Of a DNA stretch of 64,000 bases, positions 8,394 to 17,759 are shown in pieces. The translations under genes and the position numbers were made by a program. Under the pieces are notes generated by a model, which worked only from the letters and a program-made list of their open reading frames with translations, made no database searches and was not told where the DNA came from. The DNA is taken from assembly GCF_003789055.1 (NCBI RefSeq), contig NZ_ML119085.1, positions 124,001 through 188,000 on the forward strand, written 5' to 3'. Numbering within the stretch: position 1 is the first letter of the stretch; each line of letters starts with the position of its first letter. Source of the DNA: Histidinibacterium lentulum. Lineage in GTDB: Bacteria > Pseudomonadota > Alphaproteobacteria > Rhodobacterales > Rhodobacteraceae.

Positions 8394-8954
8394 ATGTTCA
8401 TCCAGACCGAATCGACCCCGAACCCCGCGACCCTGAAATTCCTGCCCGGCCAGACCGTGCTGGAGACGGGAACCGCCGATTTCGGCTCGCCCGAGGCTGC
8501 CGACAGCTCTCCCCTCGCCCGCCGCATCTTCGGCGTGACCGGCGTGACCGGCGTGTTCTTCGGCAACGACTTCGTTACCGTGACCAAGGACGACGCCTCC
8601 GACTGGGACCACCTGAAGCCCGGCGTCCTCGGCGCGATCATGGAGCACTACCAGTCCGGCGCCCCGGTGATCGAGGGCGCGCAGGGGCCCTCCGGCCATG
8701 CCGAGCATTCCGGCGAGGACGCGGAGATCGTGGGCCAGATCAAGGAACTGCTCGACACCCGCGTGCGCCCCGCCGTCGCCCAGGACGGCGGCGACATCAC
8801 CTTCCACGGCTTCGACCGCGGCATCGTCTACCTGCACATGCAGGGCGCCTGCGCCGGCTGCCCCTCCTCGACGCTCACCCTGAAGATGGGCATCGAGAAC
8901 CTGCTGCGCCACTACATCCCCGAGGTGGTGGAGGTGCGGCCGGTCGCCGCCTGA
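8394..8954 (+). CDS. NifU-family Fe-S cluster carrier (NfuA-like)
   Basis: This 186-residue protein has two domains. The N-terminal Nfu_N domain starts MFIQTESTPNPATLKFLPG, and the C-terminal NifU-like domain carries the cluster-binding CxxC at Cys153 and Cys156 (GACAGCPSS). It would bind a [4Fe-4S] cluster between two subunits and deliver it to apo-enzymes. I chose the ATG at 8394, which has GGAGAGG upstream and gives the conserved N-terminus; the frame stays open to a TTG at 8340, but that would run through the promoter. The Irr-like box upstream fits control by iron supply. Confidence 0.95.
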   Translation: MFIQTESTPNPATLKFLPGQTVLETGTADFGSPEAADSSPLARRIFGVTGVTGVFFGNDFVTVTKDDASDWDHLKPGVLGAIMEHYQSGAPVIEGAQGPSGHAEHSGEDAEIVGQIKELLDTRVRPAVAQDGGDITFHGFDRGIVYLHMQGACAGCPSSTLTLKMGIENLLRHYIPEVVEVRPVAA

Positions 8955-8969
8955 TCCGGCACCGACCCC

Positions 8970-9566
8970 ATGAACGCCGGTCTCACGCTCGTTTTCGACA
9001 CGTCGGGTCCCTGGATCGCGGCCGGCCTCGCCTCGAACGGCAGGCTCCTGCACGCCGCCACGGAGACCATGGCCCGCGGACAGGCCGAACGCCTGATCCC
9101 GCTCCTCGAGGAACTGCTGACAGCGACCGGCACCCGATGGGCCGAGCTCACGGCCATCGGCGTCGGCACCGGCCCCGGCAATTTCACCGGAACACGCATC
9201 GCCGTGGCCACCGCCCGCGGCCTCTCCCTCGCCCTCGGGATCCCCGCGCACCCGATCACCGCCTTCGAGATGGCCCTCGCACCACCGACCTCCCTTGTTC
9301 TCCTCGAGGCCCCCCGCGGCCGCGCCTATGCCCAGCGCTTCGCCGATGGCCGCGCCGCGGGTCCGCCCGAGGTCGTCGATCCCGCCACGCTCGGCCCCGA
9401 CGCGCCTCCCGTCCGAGCCGCCGCCCCGCCCTCGCCCGCCGCGATGGCCCGCCTGCTGCACGCCCGCCTCTCCGCGGGCGCGGCCCCTGACCGGCCCGCG
9501 CCGCTCTACATCCGTCCCGCAGATGCAGCACCCCCTTCCGACCCGCCCCCGGTGATCCTGCCATGA
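8970..9566 (+). CDS. tsaB: TsaB, tRNA threonylcarbamoyladenosine biosynthesis protein
   Basis: This 198-residue ASKHA-fold protein begins LTLVFDTSGPWIAAGL and contains VGTGPGNFTGTRIAVATARGLSLALGIP, the core TsaB motif. It partners TsaD and TsaE to form t6A37 on ANN-decoding tRNAs. The C-terminal part is Ala/Pro-rich and poorly conserved. It starts 15 bp after the NfuA-like gene without an obvious ribosome site and overlaps rimI by ATGA, so the three are probably cotranscribed. The tsaB-rimI pairing is common in bacteria. Confidence 0.93.
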   Translation: MNAGLTLVFDTSGPWIAAGLASNGRLLHAATETMARGQAERLIPLLEELLTATGTRWAELTAIGVGTGPGNFTGTRIAVATARGLSLALGIPAHPITAFEMALAPPTSLVLLEAPRGRAYAQRFADGRAAGPPEVVDPATLGPDAPPVRAAAPPSPAAMARLLHARLSAGAAPDRPAPLYIRPADAAPPSDPPPVILP

Positions 9567-9991
9567 GCGAGACCGCCTGTCAGGGCGGACGAGCCGCGCG
9601 CCTCGCCGCCCTCCACGCCGCCGCCACAGACAGCCCCTGGACCGAGGCCGACTTCGCCGACCTTCTGAACACCCCCGGCCTTCTTCTGCTCGAAGAGGAC
9701 GCGGCCTTTCTCGCCGCCCGCACCGCCGCCGACGAGGCCGAGATCCTGATGCTCGCCACCCATCCCTCGGCGCGCCGCCGCGGCCGCGCCCGCGCGCTCC
9801 TGCACCGCTTCCACGCCGAGGCGCGCACCCTCGGCGCCGCCCGCGCCTTTCTCGAGGTGGCCGCGGACAACCACCCGGCGGCGGCCCTCTACGCGGCCCA
9901 GGGCTACCGCGAGATCGGCCGCCGCCGCGCCTATTACCGTCGCCCGGCGGGTCCCGCGGTGGACGCCATCTGCCTCGCCCGCGGCCTCTGA
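9563..9991 (+). CDS. rimI: RimI-like GNAT N-acetyltransferase
   Basis: This 142-residue GNAT protein would N-terminally acetylate a protein, classically ribosomal protein S18. The acetyl-CoA pyrophosphate loop is HPSARRRGRARALL (R/Q-x-x-G-x-G/A type), followed by FLEVAADNHPAAALYAAQGYREIGRRRAYY, the typical RimI ending. The start overlaps the tsaB stop by four bases. The first codons contain a CGCC-GTCAGGGCGG-type sequence that also occurs near 13316, which may mean the N-terminus carries repeat-derived sequence. Confidence 0.88.
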   Translation: MSETACQGGRAARLAALHAAATDSPWTEADFADLLNTPGLLLLEEDAAFLAARTAADEAEILMLATHPSARRRGRARALLHRFHAEARTLGAARAFLEVAADNHPAAALYAAQGYREIGRRRAYYRRPAGPAVDAICLARGL

Positions 9992-10057
9992 CGCAGCGGC
10001 AAACGGTCAAACCCGCGGCATTCGCCCGCGCCATGGGCGACAGCGGCCAGAAACCTA

Positions 10058-10087
10058 TTGACCCTCCAGCGTCACAGCGGCCTTAAT
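10058..10087 (+). promoter_or_regulatory. Candidate promoter of the nucleoside transporter operon
   Basis: TTGACC (10058-10063) and CTTAAT (10082-10087) are separated by 18 bases, about 80 bp upstream of the BMP binding-protein start. The -10 element matches four of six consensus positions. No other good pair is seen in this gap. Confidence 0.4.
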
Positions 10088-10164
10088 CGCCGTCAGGCTG
10101 CGGACAACCGCAGAGGGACAAGGGCCGCAGGCCCGTCCGCCACTGACCGAAAGGGGAGACCACC

Positions 10165-11163
10165 ATGACCATCCTGCACCGCCTGATGGGCGCCACTGCC
10201 GCCCTCGCGCTCGGCGCCGGCGCCGCGCTCGCCGACCCCGCCCTGATCTTCGATCTCGGCGGCAAGTTCGACAAGTCGTTCAACGAATCGGCCCATACCG
10301 GCGCGCAGCGCTGGGCCGAGGAAACCGGCGGCGAATACAACGAGGTGGAGCTCCAGTCCGACGCCCAGCGCGAGCAGGCCCTGCGCCGCTTCGCCGAGAA
10401 CGGCAACAACCCGATCGTGATGGCCGGCTTCTCCTTCGCCACGCCGCTGGCCGAGGTCGCCGCCGACTATCCCGACACCACCTTCGTCATCATCGACGGC
10501 GTGGTCGAGGCCGACAACGTCCGCTCGGTGATCTTCTCCGAGCACGAAGGCTCCTACCTCGTCGGCATGCTCGCCGCGATGGCCTCCGAGACCGGGACCG
10601 TCGGCTTCATCGGCGGCATGGACATCCCGCTGATCCGCAAGTTCGGCTGCGGCTACGCCCAGGGTGTCAAGGCCGTGAACCCCGACGCCACCGTGATCGC
10701 CAACATGACGGGCACCACGCCCGCCGCCTGGAACGACCCCGTACGCGGCTCCGAGCTGACCCTGGCGCAGATCGGTCAGGGCGCCGACGTGGTCTATGCT
10801 GCCGCCGGTGGCACCGGCGTGGGCGTGCTGCAGACCGCGGCCGACCAGGACATCCTGTCCATCGGCGTGGACGCCAACCAGAACTACCTGCACCCCGGTC
10901 AGGTCCTGACCTCCATGCTGAAGCGGGTGGACGTCGCGGTCTACAACGCCTTCTCCGCCGGCGCAGAAGAGATCGAGACGGGCATCCACGTCCTCGGCGT
11001 GGGAGAGGACGGCGTGGGCTACGCGCTTGACGAGTTCAACGCGGATCTCATCACCGACGAGATGCGCGTGAGCGTGGACGAGGCCGCCGACGCCATCGCG
11101 AACGGCGAGCTCCTGATCCACGACTACACGTCGGACGAAAGCTGCCCGGCCGTCGACTTCTGA
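10165..11163 (+). CDS. BMP-family nucleoside-type ABC transporter substrate-binding protein
   Basis: This 332-residue periplasmic protein has a signal peptide (basic start, hydrophobic core, likely cleavage after ALA at residue 23) and no lipobox. The mature part carries the BMP family start LIFDLGGKFDKSFNE and FGCGYAQGVKAVNP. By family knowledge (PnrA, NupN) such proteins bind purine nucleosides. The downstream ABC ATPase, two permeases and a purine nucleoside phosphorylase support nucleoside uptake here. The ribosome site AAGGGGAG is strong. A hairpin after the stop (11190-11218) probably limits readthrough and keeps the binding protein in excess. Confidence 0.92.
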   Translation: MTILHRLMGATAALALGAGAALADPALIFDLGGKFDKSFNESAHTGAQRWAEETGGEYNEVELQSDAQREQALRRFAENGNNPIVMAGFSFATPLAEVAADYPDTTFVIIDGVVEADNVRSVIFSEHEGSYLVGMLAAMASETGTVGFIGGMDIPLIRKFGCGYAQGVKAVNPDATVIANMTGTTPAAWNDPVRGSELTLAQIGQGADVVYAAAGGTGVGVLQTAADQDILSIGVDANQNYLHPGQVLTSMLKRVDVAVYNAFSAGAEEIETGIHVLGVGEDGVGYALDEFNADLITDEMRVSVDEAADAIANGELLIHDYTSDESCPAVDF

Positions 11164-11189
11164 CCGGGCCGGCCGTCCGGCCGGCATCG

Positions 11190-11218
11190 CGGGCCGCGCC
11201 GCATCCCGGCGCGGCCCG
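11190..11218 (+). terminator. Strong hairpin after the binding-protein gene
   Basis: The arms CGGGCCGCGCCG (11190-11201) and CGGCGCGGCCCG (11207-11218) form a perfect 12-bp stem with a 5-nt loop, followed by TTCGTCCTT. It probably acts as a partial terminator or 3' stabiliser that raises the binding protein relative to the downstream genes. Confidence 0.65.
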
Positions 11219-11262
11219 TTCGTCCTTGAACGAGAGCCCGAAACTGGAAACGCCGCGATATC

Positions 11263-11439
11263 ATGAAGCGTCTCACGGAAGCCGGCCTGACGTTCGAGGA
11301 GGGGAGCAACCACACGATCGTTCTGCGAGACGGCAAGCGCGTATCCGTGATATCGCGGCAGCGTGAAATTGCCGAAAGCATCGTTCGCCAGATCGAGAAA
11401 CAGACCGGCGTGACCCTGAAAGGAGGGACGGCCCGATGA
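11263..11439 (+). CDS. hicA: HicA-like toxin, start codon uncertain
   Basis: This 58-residue frame from ATG 11263 reads MKRLTEAGLTFEEGSNHTIV..., then RDGKRVSVISRQREIAESIVRQIEKQTGV. This matches the short double-stranded-RNA-binding fold of HicA mRNA interferases, with the active-site histidine in GSNH and the REI-x4-R-x-I helix. Family members usually begin KRRDI(I/L)KRL, and here those residues (K-R-R-D-I) are encoded just upstream of the ATG. However, the codon where a start is expected is TGG, and no ATG, GTG or TTG exists between it and the stop at 11227. Either translation starts internally at 11263 or the toxin is N-terminally damaged. It overlaps hicB by ATGA. Confidence 0.65.
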   Translation: MKRLTEAGLTFEEGSNHTIVLRDGKRVSVISRQREIAESIVRQIEKQTGVTLKGGTAR

Positions 11440-11696
11440 TCGTCTATCCTGCGATACTTTTCCCGCCCGACACGGCGGGTTTGAGCGGATGCCTCGTTCC
11501 CGACCTCGCCGTGAACGCGAGCGGGGCCTCTCCCGACGAGGCGCTCCGGGACGCAGCGGCCATCGTGAACGCGTTCCTCGCCACGCTGGCGGACCGGGGC
11601 GAGCCCTTTCCGGAGGCCACGCCCGCCGAGGATGTCGATCTCGACGGCGGGACCCTCGTGATGCTGGGCACCCCGCTGCCCACGCTTGCCGCCTGA
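11436..11696 (+). CDS. hicB: HicB-like antitoxin
   Basis: This 86-residue protein begins MIVYPAILF, followed by GLSGCLVPDLAVNASGASPDEALRDAAAIVNAFLATLADRGEPFPEAT. That is the partial RNase H fold of HicB, which binds and blocks HicA. No helix-turn-helix or ribbon-helix-helix tail is present, so it may not bind DNA by itself. The start overlaps hicA by four bases and has AAGGAGGGAC upstream. The downstream ABC ATPase starts seven bases after its stop, so this pair is embedded in the transporter operon. Confidence 0.75.
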   Translation: MIVYPAILFPPDTAGLSGCLVPDLAVNASGASPDEALRDAAAIVNAFLATLADRGEPFPEATPAEDVDLDGGTLVMLGTPLPTLAA

Positions 11697-11703
11697 GCCC
11701 GCC

Positions 11704-13296
<1,593 letters not shown>

Positions 13297-13357
13297 CGCG
13301 CCCCGGGCGAGTTCGCCCGTCAGGGCGGATGAACGGCCCCGCAACCCGGAGACCGAC

Positions 13358-14497
13358 ATGACCGACCGCATGCCCGCCTGGGCCGACGCGATCCTGGTGC
13401 CGCTGATCTCGCTCATCCTCGCGGCGATCTTCTCGGCCATCGTCATCGCCGCCATCGGCGAGAACCCCCTCGAGGCGCTCGAGCTGATGATCGAGGGCGC
13501 GCTGGGCTCCACCTACGGCTGGGGCTACACGCTCTATTACGCCACCAACTTCATGTTCACCGGCCTCGCGGTGGCCATCGCCTTCCATGCCCGCATGTTC
13601 AACATCGGCGGCGAGGGGCAGGTTCTCGTCGGCGGCCTCGGCGTGGCGATCATCCTGCTCTACCTGCCGCTGCCGCACTGGACCGTGGCGCTGGTGGCCG
13701 CCATGCTCATGGCCGCGGCCTTCGGCGCCGCCTGGGCCGCGATTCCGGCCTACCTGCAGGCAAAGCGCGGCAGCCACATCGTGATCACCACGATCATGTT
13801 CAACTTCATCGCCGCGGCCCTCCTGAACTGGGCCCTCGTCGGTCCGCTGAAGGCGCCGGGACAGGAGCCCGCGACCCCGCGCTTCGCCGACTCCACGCAC
13901 CTGCCCACCCTGCATGACGTCTTCTCCGTGATCGGCATTGACTGGTCCTCCGCGGCCCCGGCCAACGTGACGCTCTTCGTCGCCGTCGCCGCCTGCATCG
14001 GGCTCTGGGCGCTGATCTGGCGCACCCGCCTCGGCTACGAGATCCGCGCCTTCGGCTCGTCCGAGCCCGCGGCGAGATACGCGGGCATCAACCCCACCCG
14101 GATCATCATGGTCTCCATGCTGATCTCCGGCGGCCTCGCGGGATGCATGGCGATCAACAACGTCCAGGGCGAAGCCGAACGCCTCGTCCTGAACGCGGCC
14201 GAAGGCGCCGGCTTCATCGGCATCGCGGTGGCGCTCATGGGGCGCAGCCACCCCTTCGGCGTCTTCCTCGCCGCGCTTCTCTTCGGCTTTCTCTACCAGG
14301 GCGGGGCGGAGCTGGCGCTCTGGATGAACATCCAGCGAGAGCTCATCGTGGTGATCCAGGCCCTCGTGATCCTCTTCACCGGGGCGCTCGACAACATGAT
14401 CCGGATGCCGCTCGAGCGCATCTTCCTCACCTTCCGCCGCCGCCCCGACGTGCCCAAGCCCGACCGCAAATCCACCAGCGCGGAGGCCGCCGAGTAA
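13358..14497 (+). CDS. Nucleoside ABC transporter permease 1
   Basis: This 379-residue inner-membrane permease of the branched-chain/ribose type has about 8-10 hydrophobic helices, including FNIGGEGQVLVGGLG, the EAA-like cytoplasmic signature seen in NupP/YufP homologues, and GSSEPAARYAGI. The long charged C-terminal tail after residue 350 is cytoplasmic. GGAG lies seven bases before the ATG. The stop TAA overlaps the ATG of permease 2 by one base, so the two subunits are translated in step and probably form a heterodimer. Confidence 0.92.
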   Translation: MTDRMPAWADAILVPLISLILAAIFSAIVIAAIGENPLEALELMIEGALGSTYGWGYTLYYATNFMFTGLAVAIAFHARMFNIGGEGQVLVGGLGVAIILLYLPLPHWTVALVAAMLMAAAFGAAWAAIPAYLQAKRGSHIVITTIMFNFIAAALLNWALVGPLKAPGQEPATPRFADSTHLPTLHDVFSVIGIDWSSAAPANVTLFVAVAACIGLWALIWRTRLGYEIRAFGSSEPAARYAGINPTRIIMVSMLISGGLAGCMAINNVQGEAERLVLNAAEGAGFIGIAVALMGRSHPFGVFLAALLFGFLYQGGAELALWMNIQRELIVVIQALVILFTGALDNMIRMPLERIFLTFRRRPDVPKPDRKSTSAEAAE

Positions 14498-15474
14498 TGG
14501 ATTTCCTGACCACGCTCCAGGTGCTCGACAGCTCGCTCCGACAGGCAACGCCGCTCCTGATCGCCTGTCTCGCCGGGCTCTTCTCCGAACGGGCGGGCAT
14601 CTTCGACATCGGCCTCGAGGGCAAGATGCTGGTCGCCGCCTTCCTGTCGGCCGCCGTCGCCGCCGTCACCGGATCGGTCTGGCTCGGCCTGCTGGCGGGC
14701 ATCGGCGCCAGCCTCGTCTTCTCCGCGATCCACGGCCTTGCCTCGATCACCTTCCGCGGCAACCAGCTCATCTCCGGCGTCGCCCTCAACTTCCTCGCGG
14801 CCGGCCTCACCGTGGTCATCGCCCAAAGCTGGTTCGCCCAGGGCGGCCGCACGCCGCAACTCATGGCTGGCGGCCGGTTCGAGCCGATCATCCTGCCCGG
14901 GGCGCTCACCTCCTCCTCCGACATCGCCCAGGCCGGCCCGCTGATGCAGCTCTATTCCGAGCTGATCTCCGGCCACGGCCTGCCGGTCTACGTCGCCCTC
15001 GCCCTCGTGCCCCTCACCTGGTGGGCGCTCTTCCGCACCCGCTTCGGCCTGCGCCTGCGCGCGGTCGGAGAGGCGCCCGAGGCGGTCGATACCGCCGGCA
15101 TCTCCGTCGTCGGCCTGCGCTTCGCCGCGGTGGTCATCGCGGGCGTGCTCTGCGGCATCGCCGGGGCCTATCTCGCCACCGGCCTGCAGGCGGGCTTCAC
15201 CAAGGACATGACCGCGGGCCGCGGCTACATCGCCCTCGCGGCCCTCATCTTCGCGAAATGGCGCCCCTGGTACGCGCTCGGCGCCTGCCTGCTCTTCGGC
15301 TTCCTTCAGGCCGTGGCGATCCGCTTCCAGAACATCGACCTCGGCGTGGTCGAGGTCCCGGTGCAGGTCATGGACGCCCTCCCCTACATCCTCACTGTCG
15401 TCATTCTCGCGGGCTTCGTCGGCCGCGCCATCCCGCCGCGCGCGGGCGGAGAACCCTATGTCAAGGAGCGCTGA
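14497..15474 (+). CDS. Nucleoside ABC transporter permease 2
   Basis: This 325-residue partner permease (NupQ/YufQ type) has the motif FDIGLEGKMLVAAFLSAAVAAVTGS in the same place as in permease 1. RAVGEAPEAVDTAGI is the cytoplasmic coupling loop, and GRGYIALAALIFAKWRPW is conserved in this family. Its ATG shares a base with the previous stop. Its 3' end overlaps the phosphorylase start by 17 bases, which ties import of nucleosides to their phosphorolysis. Confidence 0.92.
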   Translation: MDFLTTLQVLDSSLRQATPLLIACLAGLFSERAGIFDIGLEGKMLVAAFLSAAVAAVTGSVWLGLLAGIGASLVFSAIHGLASITFRGNQLISGVALNFLAAGLTVVIAQSWFAQGGRTPQLMAGGRFEPIILPGALTSSSDIAQAGPLMQLYSELISGHGLPVYVALALVPLTWWALFRTRFGLRLRAVGEAPEAVDTAGISVVGLRFAAVVIAGVLCGIAGAYLATGLQAGFTKDMTAGRGYIALAALIFAKWRPWYALGACLLFGFLQAVAIRFQNIDLGVVEVPVQVMDALPYILTVVILAGFVGRAIPPRAGGEPYVKER

Positions 15475-16294
15475 CCTCGGCCGCCTGATCCGCGACCGCG
15501 CGGGGGCGGAGCCGCCCAGCATCGCCCTGATCCTCGGATCGGGCCTCGGCCACCTGACCGCCGCCGTCGACGGCGTGACGATCCCCTATGCCGATCTCGA
15601 GGGCTTCCCCGGCGGTCACGTCTCCGGCCACACGAAGGCCCTCGTGATCGGCGATCTCGAGGGCGTGCGGGTGGCCGTCCTCGGCGGGCGGGCCCATTAC
15701 TACGAGGAAGGCCGCGCCGACGCCATGCGCCTGCCGCTCGAGGTGATGTGCGCCCTCGGCTGCGAGACTCTCCTCGCCACCAATGCCGCGGGCTCCCTCG
15801 ATCCCGGGATGGTCACCGGCTCGATCATGTGCCTGACGGACCACATCAACTTCTCCGGCCTCAACCCCCTGATCGGAGAGGCGACGGATTCGCGCTTCGT
15901 ACCCATGAAGGACGCCTACGACCCCGCCCTCCGCGCCCATCTCGCCGGGGCCGCGGCAGACACGGGCACCGGGATGCACCAGGGCATCTACGCCTGGTAT
16001 TCCGGCCCCTCCTTCGAGACCCCGGCCGAGATCCGCGCGATCCGGATGCTGGGCGCCGATGCCGTGGGCATGTCCACGGTGCCCGAGATCATCCTCGGCC
16101 GCTTCCTCGGCCTGCGCTGCGCCGCCATCTCCACCATCACCAACATGGCCGCCGGTCTCTCGGACGAGCCGATCAGCCACGAGCACACCAAGGAAATGGC
16201 CCCCCTCGGCGCCGCCAAGCTCGAGACCGTCCTGCGCGCCGCCCTCCCCCGCATCGCCGCGGGCGAGGCCTGCCCGCCCAGCCCCGATCCGTAG
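15458..16294 (+). CDS. punA: Purine-nucleoside phosphorylase, trimeric class
   Basis: This 278-residue enzyme cleaves purine (deoxy)nucleosides with phosphate. The phosphate-binding loop ALILGSGLGHL (near residue 28), GRAHYYEEG and TNAAGSLDPGMVTGSIMCLTDHINF are the trimeric PNP/MTAP signatures. Asn in STITNMAAG and Glu in SFETPAE contact the base. It is the last gene of the transporter operon and probably acts on the imported substrate. Its stop codon TAG is the GTAG head of a REP element, so the final residues may have been shaped by that repeat. A second, unrelated DeoD-type phosphorylase is at 27519. Confidence 0.94.
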   Translation: MSRSADLGRLIRDRAGAEPPSIALILGSGLGHLTAAVDGVTIPYADLEGFPGGHVSGHTKALVIGDLEGVRVAVLGGRAHYYEEGRADAMRLPLEVMCALGCETLLATNAAGSLDPGMVTGSIMCLTDHINFSGLNPLIGEATDSRFVPMKDAYDPALRAHLAGAAADTGTGMHQGIYAWYSGPSFETPAEIRAIRMLGADAVGMSTVPEIILGRFLGLRCAAISTITNMAAGLSDEPISHEHTKEMAPLGAAKLETVLRAALPRIAAGEACPPSPDP

Positions 16295-16350
16295 GGTGGG
16301 TTTCCAACCCACCCCTCACCAGATCCGTAGGGTGGGTTTCCAACCCACCC
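16289..16350 (+). repeat. Tandem REP elements headed by GTAG
   Basis: Two copies of a GTAG-headed palindrome start at 16291 and 16327. Each reads GTAG, then arms GGTGGGTT and AACCCACC around TCC. The repeating unit is 36 bp (16286-16321 and on), beginning GATCCGTAG in both. The first copy supplies the TAG stop of the phosphorylase gene. A third copy is at 47954. A 5' GTAG before a short hairpin is the hallmark of REP elements mobilised by RAYT transposases; no such transposase is in this window. Confidence 0.8.
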
Positions 16351-16838
16351 CCCTCTGTCGGGGTCTGTACAGAGTGGATGGTGTGGAAGGGACCCCATCC
16401 CACCCGCCGCGCCCGCCCGTAAGGCACAGCGCCCGCCCCCTCCGGTCCGCCCCCCACACCAGCCCGCTCCCTCTCCCCCGGGTGCCCCCTCCGCCACGGG
16501 TCCCCTCCTCCCGCATTTTTCTGGCCGGCAATATCCCGGGGGCGCCCGAAGCTCCGGGCTTCGGGCGGAGGGGGCAGCGCCCCCTCCTGCCCGGCCCCGC
16601 CAAAGGCGGGACCGGGCGCTAGGCTGCGCGCCGAAGGCGCCCCTTCAGATCACCACCTGCACGAAAGACCGAAAATCCGGCAAACGCACCGTCCCGCGAA
16701 GCGGTGTTCGAGATCCCGGAGCGATTCCAGACAGATACCACCCCGTCCACGCGTGGACGCCCGCGGCGCGCCTCGACATCCGTCCCGCCCGGCTCTCCCC
16801 CGTTGCACGCCCCGCCGCGCCGGGGCACCCTCGGAACC
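16351..16838. other. Long non-coding stretch with serial GC-rich hairpins
   Basis: No convincing gene lies here. After the REP pair come three hairpins in a row. At 16544-16566 the arms are GCCCGAAG/CTTCGGGC. At 16567-16587 there is a 21-nt palindrome with arms GGAGGGGGC/GCCCCCTCC, which recurs exactly in reverse orientation at 51402-51422. Near 16593-16616 there is a CCCCGCC-AAA-GGCGGG stem. The right end should contain the promoter of the TauE-TIGR02186 pair. Frames here are compositional artefacts without ribosome sites. Confidence 0.6.
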
Positions 16839-17759
16839 ATGCAGATCTACCTGCCCATCGCCGAGGTCTCGGTCAACGCGCTCCTCCTCCTCGGGATCGG
16901 CGGTCTCGTCGGCATCCTGTCGGGCCTCTTCGGCGTCGGCGGCGGCTTCCTGATCACCCCGCTCCTCTTCTTCGTCGGCATTCCCCCCGCCGTCGCCGTG
17001 GCCACCTCCGCGAACCAGATCGTCGCCGCCTCCGTCTCGGCCGTGATCGCCCATTTCCGGCGCCGCAACGTCGACCTCCGGATGGGCTCGGTCCTGCTCG
17101 CGGGCGGCCTGATCGGCTCCTCGCTCGGCGTCTGGCTCTTCGCCCGCCTGCGCGAGCTGGGCCAGATCGACCTCTTCGTGAACCTCTGCTACGTCCTCTT
17201 CCTCGGCACCGTGGGCGGGCTGATGTTCGCCGAATCCCTCCGCGCCCTCCGCCGCAGCCGCGATCCCTCCCGCCGCCCCGCCCCCCGCCGCCGCCACGGC
17301 CTCGCCCACCGACTTCCGCTGAAGCTCCGCTTCCGCGTCTCCGGCCTCTACATCTCCGTCATCCCGCCGCTCCTGATCGGCGCCGCCGTTGGCGTCCTCG
17401 CGGCGGTGATGGGCGTGGGCGGCGGCTTTCTCATGGTTCCCGCGATGATCTACCTTCTGCACATGCCGACCAAGGTCGTCGTGGGCACCTCGCTCTTCCA
17501 GATCGTCTTCCTGACCGCGTACACCACGCTCCTCCACGCCACGGCGAACAAGACCGTGGACATGATGCTGGCCGTCATCCTGATCCTCGGCGGCGTCGTC
17601 GGCGCCCAGGTCGGCACCCGCCTGTCCGGCCGGATGCGCGCCGAACAGCTCCGCATCCTGCTGGCCCTTCTCGTCCTCGCCGTCTGCGCCACGCTCGCCC
17701 TCGGCCTCGTGCTCCCGCCCGCCGAACCCTTCGCGCTCGACACGCCGGGGGTCGGATGA
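16839..17759 (+). CDS. TauE/SafE-family sulfite/sulfonate exporter
   Basis: This 306-residue inner-membrane protein has about eight helices in two repeats. Each repeat carries the family motif: GLFGVGGGFLITPLL in the first half and AVMGVGGGFLMVPAMI in the second. Members export sulfite, sulfoacetate or other small anions. I chose ATG 16839 (MQIYLPIAEVSVN), which starts directly before the first helix; the longer frame adds only a Pro/Arg-rich stretch. It overlaps the next gene by ATGA, and that TIGR02186 partner is a frequent companion in Rhodobacteraceae. Confidence 0.9.
   Translation: MQIYLPIAEVSVNALLLLGIGGLVGILSGLFGVGGGFLITPLLFFVGIPPAVAVATSANQIVAASVSAVIAHFRRRNVDLRMGSVLLAGGLIGSSLGVWLFARLRELGQIDLFVNLCYVLFLGTVGGLMFAESLRALRRSRDPSRRPAPRRRHGLAHRLPLKLRFRVSGLYISVIPPLLIGAAVGVLAAVMGVGGGFLMVPAMIYLLHMPTKVVVGTSLFQIVFLTAYTTLLHATANKTVDMMLAVILILGGVVGAQVGTRLSGRMRAEQLRILLALLVLAVCATLALGLVLPPAEPFALDTPGVG

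Noticed and set aside
9577-9597. Shared CGCC-GTCAGGGCGGA sequence in rimI and near 13316
   Set aside because: Two short imperfect matches in GC-rich DNA, one of them coding, are not enough to define a repeat family.
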